Counted from the first letter of the stretch, positions 50,618 through 60,452 are shown. The stretch is DNA of 64,000 nucleotides from Hydrogenispora ethanolica (GCF_004340685.1 NZ_SLUN01000014.1:62001-126000); one strand, 5' to 3'. The notes: generated by a model not told the origin, from the sequence alone. Translations and numbers: made by a program.

Positions 50618-52324
50618 ATGGCTGTTATGTCCAGGCAGAAACTTGGCGATTTGCTAGTTAGGCACGGCTTTATCACTCCTCAGCAACTGGCGGATTCCCT
50701 GGAGGAACAGCGTAAAACCGAGGCTAGATTAGGCTCGATTTTGGTAAAACGGGGTTACTTAACAGAGCAAAACCTGATTGAGGTTTTGGAATTCCAGCTG
50801 GGAATCCCTCATGTTGTTATCGCGAAAAAACAGATTGCTCCTGAGACCGTGGAACTGGTTCCGGAGCAATTAGCCAGGAAATATAAAGTTTTTCCGGTGG
50901 ACCGGGCGGGAGAACGGATAATCCTGGGAATGCTCGATCCCACTGATGTTTTCGCCATTGACGAGCTTCGCTTGTCGCTGAACATGGAAATTCAGCCGGT
51001 GATCGTCACGGAGGAAGATCTAAACCGGGCAATCAATCAATACTACGGAATGCGGGGCTCCATCGAGGAAGTCTTCAAGGACCTCGATATTGAGTTTGAA
51101 CAGACAAAAGAAGAACCCCAGTACGATGATTTGGAGGCCGCCGAGGAAGCGCCCATCGTCAAGCTGGTCAATCTGATCATGACCCAGGCGGTAAAGGAAC
51201 GGGCCAGCGATATTCATCTTGAGCCGACTGAGAAAGAGTTGCTCGTCCGTTTCCGGATCGACGGCCATCTGAAGAAAATCATGACTTCGCCCAAGAATAC
51301 CCAAGCGGCGATCATCTCCCGGATTAAAATCATCTCCGGCATGAATATCGCCGAGAAACGGTTGCCGCAGGACGGCAGGGTGCAGATCCGGGTTGAGGGA
51401 ACGGCCATTGATATGCGGGTCTCGGCGATCCCGACGCTTTTCGGGGAAAAGATCGTGATGCGGTTGCTCTTTAAGACCAATATCATGGCCAGAATGGAGC
51501 AGCTGGGATTTATCCCCATGACCCTGGAGAAGTTTCGAACAGTCTACCGGCAGCCGCACGGCATTATCTTGGTCACCGGACCGACCGGAAGCGGCAAGTC
51601 CACAACGCTCAGCGCGGTCTTAAACGAGCTGAACAGTCCGGATATCAACATCCTGACGGTGGAAGATCCGGTGGAGTACCAGATCCCCGGGGTCAACCAG
51701 GTCCAGGTGAACAACAAGGCCGGACTGACCTTCGCGGCGGCGCTCCGGTCGTTCCTGCGCCAGGATCCGGACATTATCATGGTCGGGGAGATCCGGGACC
51801 GGGAGACTGCCCAGATCGCTTCGCAAGCGGCGCTTACCGGCCATTTGGTCTTATCGACCCTCCATACCAATGACGCGCCGAGCACGGTAACCCGGTTGAT
51901 CGATATGGGAATTGAGCCGTTTTTGGTCGCCTCCACGCTCGCCGGGGTGCTGGCGCAACGCCTGGTGCGATCGTTGTGCAAACAGTGCAAAGAACCTTAT
52001 CGACTGCAGCCGGACGATCCATATTATAAGATCGTTACGACGGTTTTTCCAAATTTCGATCCGGACAAGCATCTTTTTTACCGCGGCCGAGGTTGCCCGG
52101 AATGCCATAATACCGGCTACGCCCGGCGCATGGCCATACATGAGGTATTAATCATTAACCAGGAGCTGCGGGCGACGATCGCCCAAAATGTCCCGGCGGC
52201 CGCGCTGAAGGATGTGGCGGTCGGCAACGGAATGCTGACGTTGTTCCAGGACGGTCTGGTCAAAGCGATGGAGGGACTGACTTCCTTGGATGAGATCGTG
52301 CGGGCGGCGTATACGTTTGAATGA
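50618..52324 (+). CDS. pilB: Type IV pilus assembly ATPase PilB
   Basis: A 568-aa GspE/PilB ATPase. N-terminal MshEN domain (residues 1-150, LGDLLVRHGFITPQQLADSL), which in relatives binds c-di-GMP; then the RecA-type motor with Walker A TGPTGSGKSTTL, the Asp box IMVGEIRDRETA, the His box LVLSTLHTNDAPSTV, and the zinc site CKQCKEPY ... CPECHNTGY. It powers pilus extension from the cytoplasmic face. First gene of the pilus operon, with the ribosome site GGAG 8 bp before the ATG. Confidence 0.96.
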   Translation: MAVMSRQKLGDLLVRHGFITPQQLADSLEEQRKTEARLGSILVKRGYLTEQNLIEVLEFQLGIPHVVIAKKQIAPETVELVPEQLARKYKVFPVDRAGERIILGMLDPTDVFAIDELRLSLNMEIQPVIVTEEDLNRAINQYYGMRGSIEEVFKDLDIEFEQTKEEPQYDDLEAAEEAPIVKLVNLIMTQAVKERASDIHLEPTEKELLVRFRIDGHLKKIMTSPKNTQAAIISRIKIISGMNIAEKRLPQDGRVQIRVEGTAIDMRVSAIPTLFGEKIVMRLLFKTNIMARMEQLGFIPMTLEKFRTVYRQPHGIILVTGPTGSGKSTTLSAVLNELNSPDINILTVEDPVEYQIPGVNQVQVNNKAGLTFAAALRSFLRQDPDIIMVGEIRDRETAQIASQAALTGHLVLSTLHTNDAPSTVTRLIDMGIEPFLVASTLAGVLAQRLVRSLCKQCKEPYRLQPDDPYYKIVTTVFPNFDPDKHLFYRGRGCPECHNTGYARRMAIHEVLIINQELRATIAQNVPAAALKDVAVGNGMLTLFQDGLVKAMEGLTSLDEIVRAAYTFE

Positions 52325-52537
52325 GCTTGCCTGATTGAAGCAACTTCCTTACGGTTTCAGCCATGGACTGCCCGGGATTCGCTTATCGCAATATTCCCAC
52401 AAATACTTGCCCTTATTTATCATGATCCAGCAACCATTTTTTATAGTTACATGCCAAAAGCTTCGATTCCATTCGCCGCAGCGGGAGCGGAAGGACCGTG
52501 GTTTTTGGAGAATCATTGAAAGCCGGGGAGAGAGCCA

Positions 52538-53599
52538 TTGGAACTCGTTGACATCCTGACCATCGGAGCGCGGGAACAAGCCTCCGACATTCATCTCACG
52601 GTGGGAAGGCCGCCGATGTTGCGGATCTTCGGTGAGTTGATTCCCGTCGCCGGGTATGACATCCTCAGTTTCGCCACGATTAAAGAATTGTTGGCTCCGC
52701 TGCTGAATGAGCACAGGCAGCGGCTGCTCAACCAGGACGGGCACGTCGATTTTTCCTACGGCGTTTCGGAGTTGGGCCGGTTCCGGGTCAACATCTTCCG
52801 CCAACGGGGTTCCATCGCCGGAGTGATGCGGCTGATCCCTTCCGATATTCCGCATCTGGACATGCTGGGCCTGCCGGACGCGGTGGCGGGACTGGTGGAA
52901 AAGACCCGGGGGCTGGTATTGGTCACCGGGCCGACCGGGAGCGGCAAGTCCACCACGCTGGCCTCGATGATCGATCTGATTAATCAGAACCGGAGCTGCC
53001 ACATTATCACGCTGGAAGATCCGATTGAGTTCTTGCACCGCCATAAACGGAGCCTCATCAATCAACGGGAGATCGGCACCGACGCCGATTCGTTCGCCGG
53101 GGCGCTCCGGGCCGCGCTCCGCGAGGATCCGGATGTGATCCTGGTCGGCGAGATGCGGGACTACGAGACGATCCAGACCGCGCTGACCGCCGCCGAGACC
53201 GGCCATCTGGTGCTGGCGACCCTGCATACCAATGACGCCATGCAGACCGTCGACCGGATCATCGACGTTTTCCCGCCCAACCAACAGGAACAGGTCCGGA
53301 CCCAATTGTCATTGACGTTACAAGCGATCATCTCGCAGCAATTGCTGCCGCGCGTCGATAAACCCGGCCGGGTGCTGGCCGCCGAGGTTCTGGTCATGAC
53401 CAACGCTGCGCGGAATATCATCCGCGAGGGCAAGACCCATCAGTTGCCGACCGTGATCCAGACCGGCGGGAGGCTGGGGATGCAGTCGATGGACGCCGCG
53501 CTGCGCTCGCTTTGCCAGCGCCGGATCATCAGCGCTCAGGAAGCGCTGCTGCGTTCGACCGATCAGGAAGAATTCAAAAAACTGCTGGGCGTTTCGTAG
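52538..53599 (+). CDS. pilT: Type IV pilus retraction ATPase PilT
   Basis: A 353-aa hexameric retraction motor. DIHLTVGRPPMLRI (N-terminal PAS-like), Walker A TGPTGSGKSTTLASM, ALREDPDVILVGEMRDYETI and the PilT-type HLVLATLHTNDAMQTVDRI. The C-terminal part has the AIRE-like retraction region (RNIIREGKTHQL). TTG start with AGAGAG before it. It lies 213 bp after pilB with no gene in between. Presence of PilT implies twitching or DNA uptake by pilus retraction. Confidence 0.95.
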   Translation: MELVDILTIGAREQASDIHLTVGRPPMLRIFGELIPVAGYDILSFATIKELLAPLLNEHRQRLLNQDGHVDFSYGVSELGRFRVNIFRQRGSIAGVMRLIPSDIPHLDMLGLPDAVAGLVEKTRGLVLVTGPTGSGKSTTLASMIDLINQNRSCHIITLEDPIEFLHRHKRSLINQREIGTDADSFAGALRAALREDPDVILVGEMRDYETIQTALTAAETGHLVLATLHTNDAMQTVDRIIDVFPPNQQEQVRTQLSLTLQAIISQQLLPRVDKPGRVLAAEVLVMTNAARNIIREGKTHQLPTVIQTGGRLGMQSMDAALRSLCQRRIISAQEALLRSTDQEEFKKLLGVS

Positions 53600-53608
53600 G
53601 GGGAGAGC

Positions 53609-54823
53609 ATGCCGACCTATCGATATCAAGCCCGCGAAAGAAGCGGCAAAGTCAAGGCGGGACTGATCGACGCCAACAGCGAACGCGAGGCCGGAGCCAG
53701 GCTGCGGCAGGACGGATTGTATATCACGGCGATCCAGCCCTTGCTGGAACTGCGGGGCAGAACCCAATCCAATCCGAACCGCAAGATAAAGCTGCGCGAT
53801 CTATTGTTGTTTACCCGGCAGTTTGCGGTGTTGATCCGGGCCGGGGTGAATTTGGTATCGTGCTTGAACCTGCTGGCGCAACAGAACGATAACCACCATT
53901 TCGCGATGATCATCAACCAGATCCGGCGGGATGTAGAGGGCGGGGAATCGCTCCACGGCGCCTTGAGCAAACATCCCCGCGCCTTTCCCGCCATCTATAT
54001 CCATATGGTGGAGGCGGGCGAAGCCAGCGGCCAATTGGACACGGTGCTGGAAAGGCTGACCCAGCACCTCCAGCGGGACATGGAGCTGCGCAAAAAAGTG
54101 ATCGGGTCGCTGACCTATCCTATTATCATTGCACTAGTTGCCATTTTGTCAGTCACCGTATTGATGGTGTTTGTACTGCCTAAGCTTTTGGAGACATTTA
54201 CTTCCGCCGGAATACCCTTGCCCTTGTTTACCAAGATGTTAATGGGATTCTGCTATGGTGTCCGGGATTATTGGTATATCATTTTCGGACTATTTTTCGG
54301 AGGACTTTTTGGCTTCGGAGCGTACCGGAATACAATGCCCGGGCGGAGAGCCACCGATAAAATTTTATATACCATGCCGGTAATCGGGCCAGTAGTCCAA
54401 AAGTTAAGCATCGCCCGGTTTACCAGGACCCTGGCCACTCTCTTGGAGAGTGGGATTCAGATTACCACCGGTTTGGAGATAGTGGAACGTTTGGCAGGTA
54501 ATATGGTGGTCGCCAACGCCATCAAAGCCGCTCGGACAAGTATTACTAAAGGCACTGGGTTCGCCCAACCGTTGGCGGAATTAAAAGTTTTTCCGGTGCT
54601 GGTGACCCAGATGATCGGGGTCGGCGAGGAGACTGGTGAACTCTCCAATATGCTTACGGAAATTGCTGATTTTTATGAGAGAGAGGCGGAATATGCGGTA
54701 ACTACCTTAACAACCATGATTGAGCCGGCAATCATCGTTTTAATGGGGGGCGCGGTGGCGTTAATTGTAGCTGCGGTGATGCTACCAATGTTTGAAATGA
54801 ATTCGGGCGGCTTGTTGAGATGA
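53609..54823 (+). CDS. pilC: Type IV pilus inner-membrane platform protein PilC
   Basis: A 404-aa GspF-family protein. Two T2SSF domains (about residues 70-190 and 270-395) with the typical LLLFTRQFAVLIRAGVNLVS and IARFTRTLATLLESGIQITT, each followed by membrane helices; the last helix is PAIIVLMGGAVALIVAAVML. It anchors the motors to the pilus base. 9 bp after pilT. About two thirds into the gene the base composition begins to shift to AT-richer DNA, which continues through the pilin genes. Confidence 0.95.
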   Translation: MPTYRYQARERSGKVKAGLIDANSEREAGARLRQDGLYITAIQPLLELRGRTQSNPNRKIKLRDLLLFTRQFAVLIRAGVNLVSCLNLLAQQNDNHHFAMIINQIRRDVEGGESLHGALSKHPRAFPAIYIHMVEAGEASGQLDTVLERLTQHLQRDMELRKKVIGSLTYPIIIALVAILSVTVLMVFVLPKLLETFTSAGIPLPLFTKMLMGFCYGVRDYWYIIFGLFFGGLFGFGAYRNTMPGRRATDKILYTMPVIGPVVQKLSIARFTRTLATLLESGIQITTGLEIVERLAGNMVVANAIKAARTSITKGTGFAQPLAELKVFPVLVTQMIGVGEETGELSNMLTEIADFYEREAEYAVTTLTTMIEPAIIVLMGGAVALIVAAVMLPMFEMNSGGLLR

Positions 54824-54923
54824 AACCGCAGGAAACAATTACAATCGCCATAACAAGAATGAATTAGTTTTCAACGAGATGTTGCTATAAGATAAAAAAT
54901 GTAATGAAAGGAGGTGAAAAAAC

Positions 54924-55337
54924 ATGCGGAAAATCAGAGAACAAGGTGGATTTACCCTGATGGAGCTGTTGATCGTGATTGCGATCATCGGTATCCTAGC
55001 CGCCATAGCTGTTCCGAGATTTATTAGTCAGACGGCCATCGCTAATAAGAGTGTATGCCATAATAATGTTGCGACGCTCAATACAGCAATCGAGCTGTAT
55101 AGGGCGACCAACAGTAAAGAGCCGAGCACTGTTGCAGCTTTGTGGACTACTAGTCAAAATGGAAAAGATAAAGCCGTATTAAAGAGTGCAGTTACTTGTC
55201 CAAATAGCGGAACGTACTCTTTTATCATGGACGATAATGGTACCGCTAACGATCCGAAGGATGACGTAGTTGTTCAGGAGGCAACTTGCAGCCTAGACGG
55301 TAATGCGGCCGGAAAATTACAAGAAAACGAAGAATAA
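54924..55337 (+). CDS. Major type IV pilin
   Basis: A 137-aa prepilin. Short basic leader MRKIREQGG, cleavage by PilD between G9 and F10, then FTLMELLIVIAIIGILAAIA with Glu5 of the mature protein, the hallmark of type IVa pilins. A pair of cysteines (VCHNNV and VTCPNSG) and a third near the end (EATCSL) may form the C-terminal loop. AAAGGAGGTGAAAAAAC is a very strong ribosome site, fitting a highly made structural protein. The gene is AT-rich and probably fast evolving. Confidence 0.94.
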   Translation: MRKIREQGGFTLMELLIVIAIIGILAAIAVPRFISQTAIANKSVCHNNVATLNTAIELYRATNSKEPSTVAALWTTSQNGKDKAVLKSAVTCPNSGTYSFIMDDNGTANDPKDDVVVQEATCSLDGNAAGKLQENEE

Positions 55338-55352
55338 GGCTCTTGATTTTAT

Positions 55353-56114
55353 GTGAGGTATATTAGATTGTTTGTTTCAAATTTCATTATTTTTTTCTTG
55401 GGCATGATTGTGGGTAGTTTTTTAAATGTTATAATTTACCGTTTACCGCGGGGGGAGTCGATCGTCCTCCCCCCCTCCCATTGTCCCTATTGCCAGCATC
55501 GGTTAGGCATTTTCGATCTCTTCCCGGTGCTGAGTTACATTGGGCTGAAAGGAAGATGCCGGTATTGCCGATCGCCCATCAGTTGGCGCTATCCGGCGGT
55601 TGAATTATTGACCGGAATTTTGACCGGGATTTGGTTTTCAGTCTATGGCTTGAACATCGCAGCCATCCCATATTTGCTATTGACATACGTTTGCATTGCA
55701 ATCGCCTTCATTGATCTGGACCATCAGATCATCCCTGACCGCCTGACATTGCCGATGATGATCTTGGGTCTGTTAGTCAGACTGTATCAAGGGAATCTTT
55801 TTGAAGCCTTGATTGGCGGTTTTGTCGGCGGCGGGATTTTAATGGCTATCATTCTGGTTTATCCCAAGGGGATGGGCATGGGGGATGTCAAGTTTTTAGC
55901 GATGGCCGGTATCTGGCTGGGCTGGGAGAAGGCGGTGGTCACGTTGTTTCTGGGCAGTTTGATCGGGACTGTCTTGTTGGTTCCGTTTATGGGCTTGAAA
56001 AAGATCGATCGCAGAACGCCGGTGCCTTTCGGGCCGTTTTTGGCATTGGGAGTATTATTCATTTTATATGGAGGGAAATATTTCGTACAAATACTCCCGT
56101 GGGGAGGATTGTAA
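55353..56114 (+). CDS. pilD: Prepilin peptidase/N-methyltransferase PilD
   Basis: A 253-aa inner-membrane enzyme that cleaves and N-methylates the pilins of this operon. GMIVGSFLNVIIYRLPRGES, the zinc-type CPYCQHRLG ... CRYCRSPISWRYP, and the two catalytic aspartates in FIDLDHQIIPDRLTLP and GMGMGDVKFLAM are intact. Start codon uncertain: GTG 55353 or TTG 55368. It is in the middle of the operon, directly after the pilin gene. Confidence 0.95.
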   Translation: MRYIRLFVSNFIIFFLGMIVGSFLNVIIYRLPRGESIVLPPSHCPYCQHRLGIFDLFPVLSYIGLKGRCRYCRSPISWRYPAVELLTGILTGIWFSVYGLNIAAIPYLLLTYVCIAIAFIDLDHQIIPDRLTLPMMILGLLVRLYQGNLFEALIGGFVGGGILMAIILVYPKGMGMGDVKFLAMAGIWLGWEKAVVTLFLGSLIGTVLLVPFMGLKKIDRRTPVPFGPFLALGVLFILYGGKYFVQILPWGGL

Positions 56115-56117
56115 GCG

Positions 56118-56597
56118 ATGGGCTTGCGATATCCGCGTCAAACGGCGGGGTTCACGCTGATTGAATTGATCATTACCTTAGCAATCTTAGGGATAGTGGC
56201 AGGCTTGGCTTGGCCTAGGTTCCAGGGATTTACGGATTGGGCTAAGTTTAATGAGGCGGCGGATCAGTTTTATTATGGACTTAGACAGGCACAGCGTTTA
56301 GCGATTTCAAATAATACCTATATCAAATTTCAATGGGGCGAGGAATCCGGTACATTTAAGTATAAGATTAAAAATAAGGACGATGTGGAATTAGAATCCA
56401 AGAATTTCAATGGGTTAGCTTCGACTTGGACAATTAGCACTACTGGGTTTCCATCCCAAAACTATGTACGGTTCTCACAATGGGGTTGCCCGGTTGATGA
56501 AAGTTTACAATTTAAAAAAGGAACGGTTACGTTTAGCGGGTGCGGGAGTAGTCAAACATTCACAGTATATGTAACGGGTCTAATCAAACGGAATTAG
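56118..56597 (+). CDS. Minor pilin, GspH/FimT type
   Basis: A 159-aa prepilin-like protein. Leader ends TAG, then FTLIELIITLAILGIVAGLA with Glu5. A C-terminal beta region contains two cysteines (WGCPVD and FSGCGS) that can form a disulfide. Length and position fit GspH/FimT, a minor pilin that starts or caps the fibre. 3 bp after pilD. Confidence 0.88.
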   Translation: MGLRYPRQTAGFTLIELIITLAILGIVAGLAWPRFQGFTDWAKFNEAADQFYYGLRQAQRLAISNNTYIKFQWGEESGTFKYKIKNKDDVELESKNFNGLASTWTISTTGFPSQNYVRFSQWGCPVDESLQFKKGTVTFSGCGSSQTFTVYVTGLIKRN

Positions 56598-56613
56598 GAT
56601 TGGAGTGATTGAA

Positions 56614-57042
56614 ATGCCGCAACATTCCAATGTCGAAAAAGGCTTTTCTCTGGTGGAAGTTTTGATGGCGATGCTTCTATTCGCTGCAGCAGTATTAATG
56701 CTGGCAAGTTACACCATTGCCACGAGTCGTTCACAGTTGTTGGCCAAACGTATGGATATGGCAGCGGCCAAAGCTGCCAATGAGATTGAAAAATGTAAAA
56801 CACTTGCTTCGCAAGACAGGTTTACTGAGATTGAGGGTCAAGACGCTTGGACTGATTCAGATGGTTTTGAAATTTTGAAAGACGTTACTGATTTAACCTT
56901 GGATAATGCCGGCAATATGTCACTTGAAACCGAATCCCCCAGCTTGAAAAGGGTCAAAGTCACAGTAACTTATTATAATGATAATGATAAAAATGATAAA
57001 TTAATTTCAGTCACCCAAACTACATTGATCTCCTCAAGGTAG
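56614..57042 (+). CDS. Minor pilin, PilV/GspI-like
   Basis: A 142-aa prepilin. Leader MPQHSNVEKG, then FSLVEVLMAMLLFAAAVLML with Glu5. ATG 56614 (GGAG 8 bp upstream) is preferred to GTG 56605. The rest, with DGFEILKDVTDLTL and VTYYNDND, is AT-rich and poorly conserved. Position after the FimT-like gene fits PilV. Confidence 0.86.
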   Translation: MPQHSNVEKGFSLVEVLMAMLLFAAAVLMLASYTIATSRSQLLAKRMDMAAAKAANEIEKCKTLASQDRFTEIEGQDAWTDSDGFEILKDVTDLTLDNAGNMSLETESPSLKRVKVTVTYYNDNDKNDKLISVTQTTLISSR

Positions 57043-57052
57043 GGGTGGTAAT

Positions 57053-57577
57053 ATGTCCACTCAAAAGAACGGGTTTACTTTGGTGGAAATTCTGATCGCT
57101 TTTACAATTACCGCTTTTTTAACTATTGCCATTGCCTTGATGTTGAAAAACACTTCGAATTATTATAGTGCTATGCGCAGTGAAACTGAGATTCAGCAAT
57201 ATGTTCAAACAACCCTTAGCTTTTGTAAAAATGAAATTCTTTCAGCCCAACGCTTTAGATATACGGGTAATTCCGGTACAACTAATGAAAGTATTACTTT
57301 TTGCAACGCATCGGGTCAAGAAATTACCTATCATAAAGAAGGGTCAATTTTAAAACGGGAGAAGGCAGGAGAAACGGATCCAATAATTGCCGAGAACGTT
57401 GATGTCTGGAAAATAACTTATTTAAATGACAGCCAACTTAAATTCAGTGAGCTCTCGATAACTTTGAAGCTTCATGATTCAAAAGATACAACGATAAGTT
57501 ATCAAAATTTAATTACTATTCATCCTCGGAATTTTGAGGGAGTCCTTGATAGCGATCATCAAGGTTGGGTAAAGTGA
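57053..57577 (+). CDS. Minor pilin, PilW/GspJ-like
   Basis: A 174-aa prepilin. Leader MSTQKNG, then FTLVEILIAFTITAFLTIAI with Glu5. The soluble part is beta-rich and contains two cysteines (SFCKNE, FCNASG). Position in the order FimT-PilV-PilW-PilX supports the name. Markedly AT-rich. Confidence 0.86.
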   Translation: MSTQKNGFTLVEILIAFTITAFLTIAIALMLKNTSNYYSAMRSETEIQQYVQTTLSFCKNEILSAQRFRYTGNSGTTNESITFCNASGQEITYHKEGSILKREKAGETDPIIAENVDVWKITYLNDSQLKFSELSITLKLHDSKDTTISYQNLITIHPRNFEGVLDSDHQGWVK

Positions 57578-57587
57578 GGTGAATTTA

Positions 57588-58790
57588 GTGAAACAATATG
57601 AAAAAGGAATTGCCTTAGTCCTGGCAATCATTATTGTCTTAGTAATTTCACTATTTTTACTTTCTCTAAACGGAGTGCGAAAAGATCAGATTACCAGTGT
57701 TAATTTGAAGAATAAGTCGGATAAAGCTTTTGAACTTTGTGAGGCTGGCATTGAATGGGCCGCGCGGTATCTTGCAAATCAAAACCAAATTGGAGAGGAA
57801 ATTGAAGATCAAAATGATCCTTTGACCGAAGAACCGTTGGGATCAGGAAATGGCTTTTGTAATATTACATGGCATTATGATGCAGCACAAGGTAAATACA
57901 TCATTAAAAGCGAAGCGACTCAAGATGGGATCCATCGGTCGTTACAGGTTTCAATTCAATTACAAAACCCTTTACTAGATTATAAAGTAGCTTCATGGGG
58001 CGGCGACGAGGCAAAACTAACTTTAACCGGACGCGTTGAAGGTAGTGTGTTTGCGGATAGTCCGGTGGATTTATATTTTTGTATTGCTGATCAGCTGGCC
58101 GTTACTCAAAGATATTATAAAAATACCTATATTAATAAAAAATTAGCACTTATATCGAGTGACCAAATAAAATTAGTAAATTATATTGCACCGCCGACTG
58201 TATCATTCTCCGCTTACAAAAAGGATGCCCAAGAGGCAAAAATTTATGGTAAGGGCTTTTATTACCCTGGAGATCAAACTATTATTTTTGATGAAAATTA
58301 TTCACAAGATTATTTTAAGGATAAGATAGTTTATGCAGACGGTGACCTTACCATAAAATTAAAAGGTCATTTACATTTATTTAATTATAAAGAAGCTAAA
58401 ATGAGATGTAATAATACAGTATTTGTTGCCAAAGGTAATCTCACAATTACCTGTGACGATTTACTTTTTTTTTGGCGATCATCAATTATAAATGTTAACA
58501 ATGATAAGTTAACTTTAATTGCAGGAAAAAAACTAACTTTTGATCCCCAGATTATTACTGACTCTGCAAACGTCAATTTCATTGGAATGTGGTATAGTGG
58601 GGAAGAAATTGATCTTGAACCTTGGATTGGGGGTAAAGATATTCAACTAGACGGAATGGTTATTGCAAAAAAGGGTGGCACCGTTAAACTTTGGGTTTTA
58701 AAAAACTTTTTCAAGTGGCAAGGACTTGATGATGCACACCTTAAAATGAAAACCATTACTTTCTCAGACTGGCAAGAGAATCACGAATAA
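57588..58790 (+). CDS. PilX-like pilus-associated protein, unusually long
   Basis: A 400-aa protein with an N-terminal segment MKQYEKGIALVLAIIIVLVI and SLNGVRKDQITSVN, then KAFELCEAGIEWAARYL, as in PilX/GspK-like proteins (AExG-like EAGIE). PilX is usually 160-220 residues; the extra part (from about residue 120) is a beta-helix-like region with many Val/Ile/Leu strands (KLTLTGRVEGSVFADSPVDL, DLTIKLKGHLHLF). GTG 57588 fits GAGGTG upstream. The most AT-rich gene of the window. Confidence 0.8.
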   Translation: MKQYEKGIALVLAIIIVLVISLFLLSLNGVRKDQITSVNLKNKSDKAFELCEAGIEWAARYLANQNQIGEEIEDQNDPLTEEPLGSGNGFCNITWHYDAAQGKYIIKSEATQDGIHRSLQVSIQLQNPLLDYKVASWGGDEAKLTLTGRVEGSVFADSPVDLYFCIADQLAVTQRYYKNTYINKKLALISSDQIKLVNYIAPPTVSFSAYKKDAQEAKIYGKGFYYPGDQTIIFDENYSQDYFKDKIVYADGDLTIKLKGHLHLFNYKEAKMRCNNTVFVAKGNLTITCDDLLFFWRSSIINVNNDKLTLIAGKKLTFDPQIITDSANVNFIGMWYSGEEIDLEPWIGGKDIQLDGMVIAKKGGTVKLWVLKNFFKWQGLDDAHLKMKTITFSDWQENHE

Positions 58791-58818
58791 TATAGCTTAC
58801 GAATCGGAGGCGCTTAGT

Positions 58819-59883
58819 TTGGCCAAAGTTGGGATAGGTCTGGACATCGGCACCAGTTCAGTAAAGATCGCGGAATTACAGGGCGGCAAAACGGTCAGCC
58901 TGGAACGGTTCGGGATCGTTCCGCTGGAGGACGGGGCGTTGGCGGCCGGGATCGTGAAGGATCGCGCGGCAGTGGCCGGGGCGATCAGGGAGGTCTTGGC
59001 GCAAAGCAAGATCAAACACCGCAAAGTGGTGGTCGCCATCGCCAGCCAGGCGGTGATCGTCCGTTTCTTCAAACTGCTGAAGATGGCCGACGTCAGTAAG
59101 GAACAGCTGGCCAACGCCGTCCGGTTCGAGGCGGAGAACTATATTCCTTTTCCCATCGATGAAGTGACCATGGACTTTCAGGTGGTCCATACCGATCCCC
59201 GGGAGGGCGATGTGGAAGTGATGCTGGTCTGCGCCCAGAACGAGATCATCCATAGCCACCTGGAAACGCTCAAAGAGATCGGGCTCCAACCGTTGGCCAT
59301 GGATATCCAGCCTTTCGCCATGATGCGTGCGGTCGGGCTTGAGGGAGACCAGCCCCAAAGCGTCGCCTTGCTGGACATCGGCGCCGGAACCAGCGATCTG
59401 ATGATCGTCAAAAACCAGATCCCCACCTTCACCCGGATCATCCAGTTGGCGGGCAACCGGCTCACGCAAAGCATCGGCAAGAACCTCGGCGTGAATTACG
59501 ATGAGGCGGAGAAGCTCAAGCTGACCCTCAGCGAGGCATTATACGATTTTACGAACAATAACCCCGACAGTATCGGATACAAGGTCAACTTCGCAATGCA
59601 GGAAGGCTTGAAGGAGCTGGTGTTGGAGTTGAAACGGTCATTCGATTATTATCAATTGCAACAGCGGACCGAGGAAGTCTCCAGGCTATTGGTGTCGGGC
59701 GGGGGGTCGCAGATCAACGGCATGATTCCATATTTGCAAAATGAATTGGGGATCGATGTCCAACTGGCCGTCCCTACCTCCGATATCCGTTATCATGAAG
59801 CGATTCACGCCGAGTTCGCGGCGGATGTGGCCAAGATGACGGTTGCGGTCGGACTGGGCCTGCGGGAGGTCGTCAACGGATGA
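58819..59883 (+). CDS. pilM: Type IV pilus assembly protein PilM
   Basis: A 354-aa actin-like protein. GLDIGTSSVKIAEL (phosphate 1), ALLDIGAGTSDLMIVK (phosphate 2) and LLVSGGGSQINGMIPYL (adenosine) motifs are visible. PilM forms a cytoplasmic ring that binds the N-terminal peptide of PilN. TTG start with GGAGG 8 bp ahead. From this gene on the DNA returns to a higher GC content. Confidence 0.95.
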   Translation: MAKVGIGLDIGTSSVKIAELQGGKTVSLERFGIVPLEDGALAAGIVKDRAAVAGAIREVLAQSKIKHRKVVVAIASQAVIVRFFKLLKMADVSKEQLANAVRFEAENYIPFPIDEVTMDFQVVHTDPREGDVEVMLVCAQNEIIHSHLETLKEIGLQPLAMDIQPFAMMRAVGLEGDQPQSVALLDIGAGTSDLMIVKNQIPTFTRIIQLAGNRLTQSIGKNLGVNYDEAEKLKLTLSEALYDFTNNNPDSIGYKVNFAMQEGLKELVLELKRSFDYYQLQQRTEEVSRLLVSGGGSQINGMIPYLQNELGIDVQLAVPTSDIRYHEAIHAEFAADVAKMTVAVGLGLREVVNG

Positions 59884-60452
59884 GAATTGATCTATTGCCG
59901 CTTGAATACCGCCCTCAGCCACCCCTAAGCACTTTTCGGCTGGCTGTTTATATCCTGGGGGTCTTGCTGGTGCTTGGACTCGCGAGCGGGCTGGTCTATC
60001 TATATTTTAACCATTTGACCATGGCCCAACAGTTACAAAGTACCCAGGAACAGTTGCAGATGTTTCAGGGGTCCATCAGCGCGGTCAAACAGGCCGAACA
60101 GCTTAACCGCGAGGTGGTGGAGCAGAAAGCGCAGCTTGAACAGATCAAGCAAGCCTATCCCGATCTACGGCGGATCCTCTCCGGCCTGGCTAGAGCCGTG
60201 CCGGAGAATTGCTGGTTTACCAATTTGTCGATTGGGTCCGACGGCGGCATGAAACTGACCGGCAATACGGTTTCCTTATCGATCCTCGGCGATCTGATGT
60301 TCCATATCAACCAGTTGGATTCGGTACAAGCCCTGAAACTGAACTCGGTCCAGCAGCAAACTGAGAACTCGGCGGCGCTTTCTATCTACGCTTTCAATAT
60401 TGAGATGAATACCGGAAGGAGTTCTCAATATGTTGAAAATCGACAAAATTAA
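59880..60452 (+). CDS. pilN: Type IV pilus assembly protein PilN
   Basis: A 190-aa bitopic protein. The N-terminus MRIDLLPLEYRPQ carries the INLLP-like PilM-binding motif; a membrane helix (VYILGVLLVLGLASGLVYLY) and a coiled coil (QQLQSTQEQLQMFQGSISAV) follow, then a ferredoxin-like fold. Start overlaps pilM by 4 bp. Confidence 0.93.
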   Translation: MRIDLLPLEYRPQPPLSTFRLAVYILGVLLVLGLASGLVYLYFNHLTMAQQLQSTQEQLQMFQGSISAVKQAEQLNREVVEQKAQLEQIKQAYPDLRRILSGLARAVPENCWFTNLSIGSDGGMKLTGNTVSLSILGDLMFHINQLDSVQALKLNSVQQQTENSAALSIYAFNIEMNTGRSSQYVENRQN

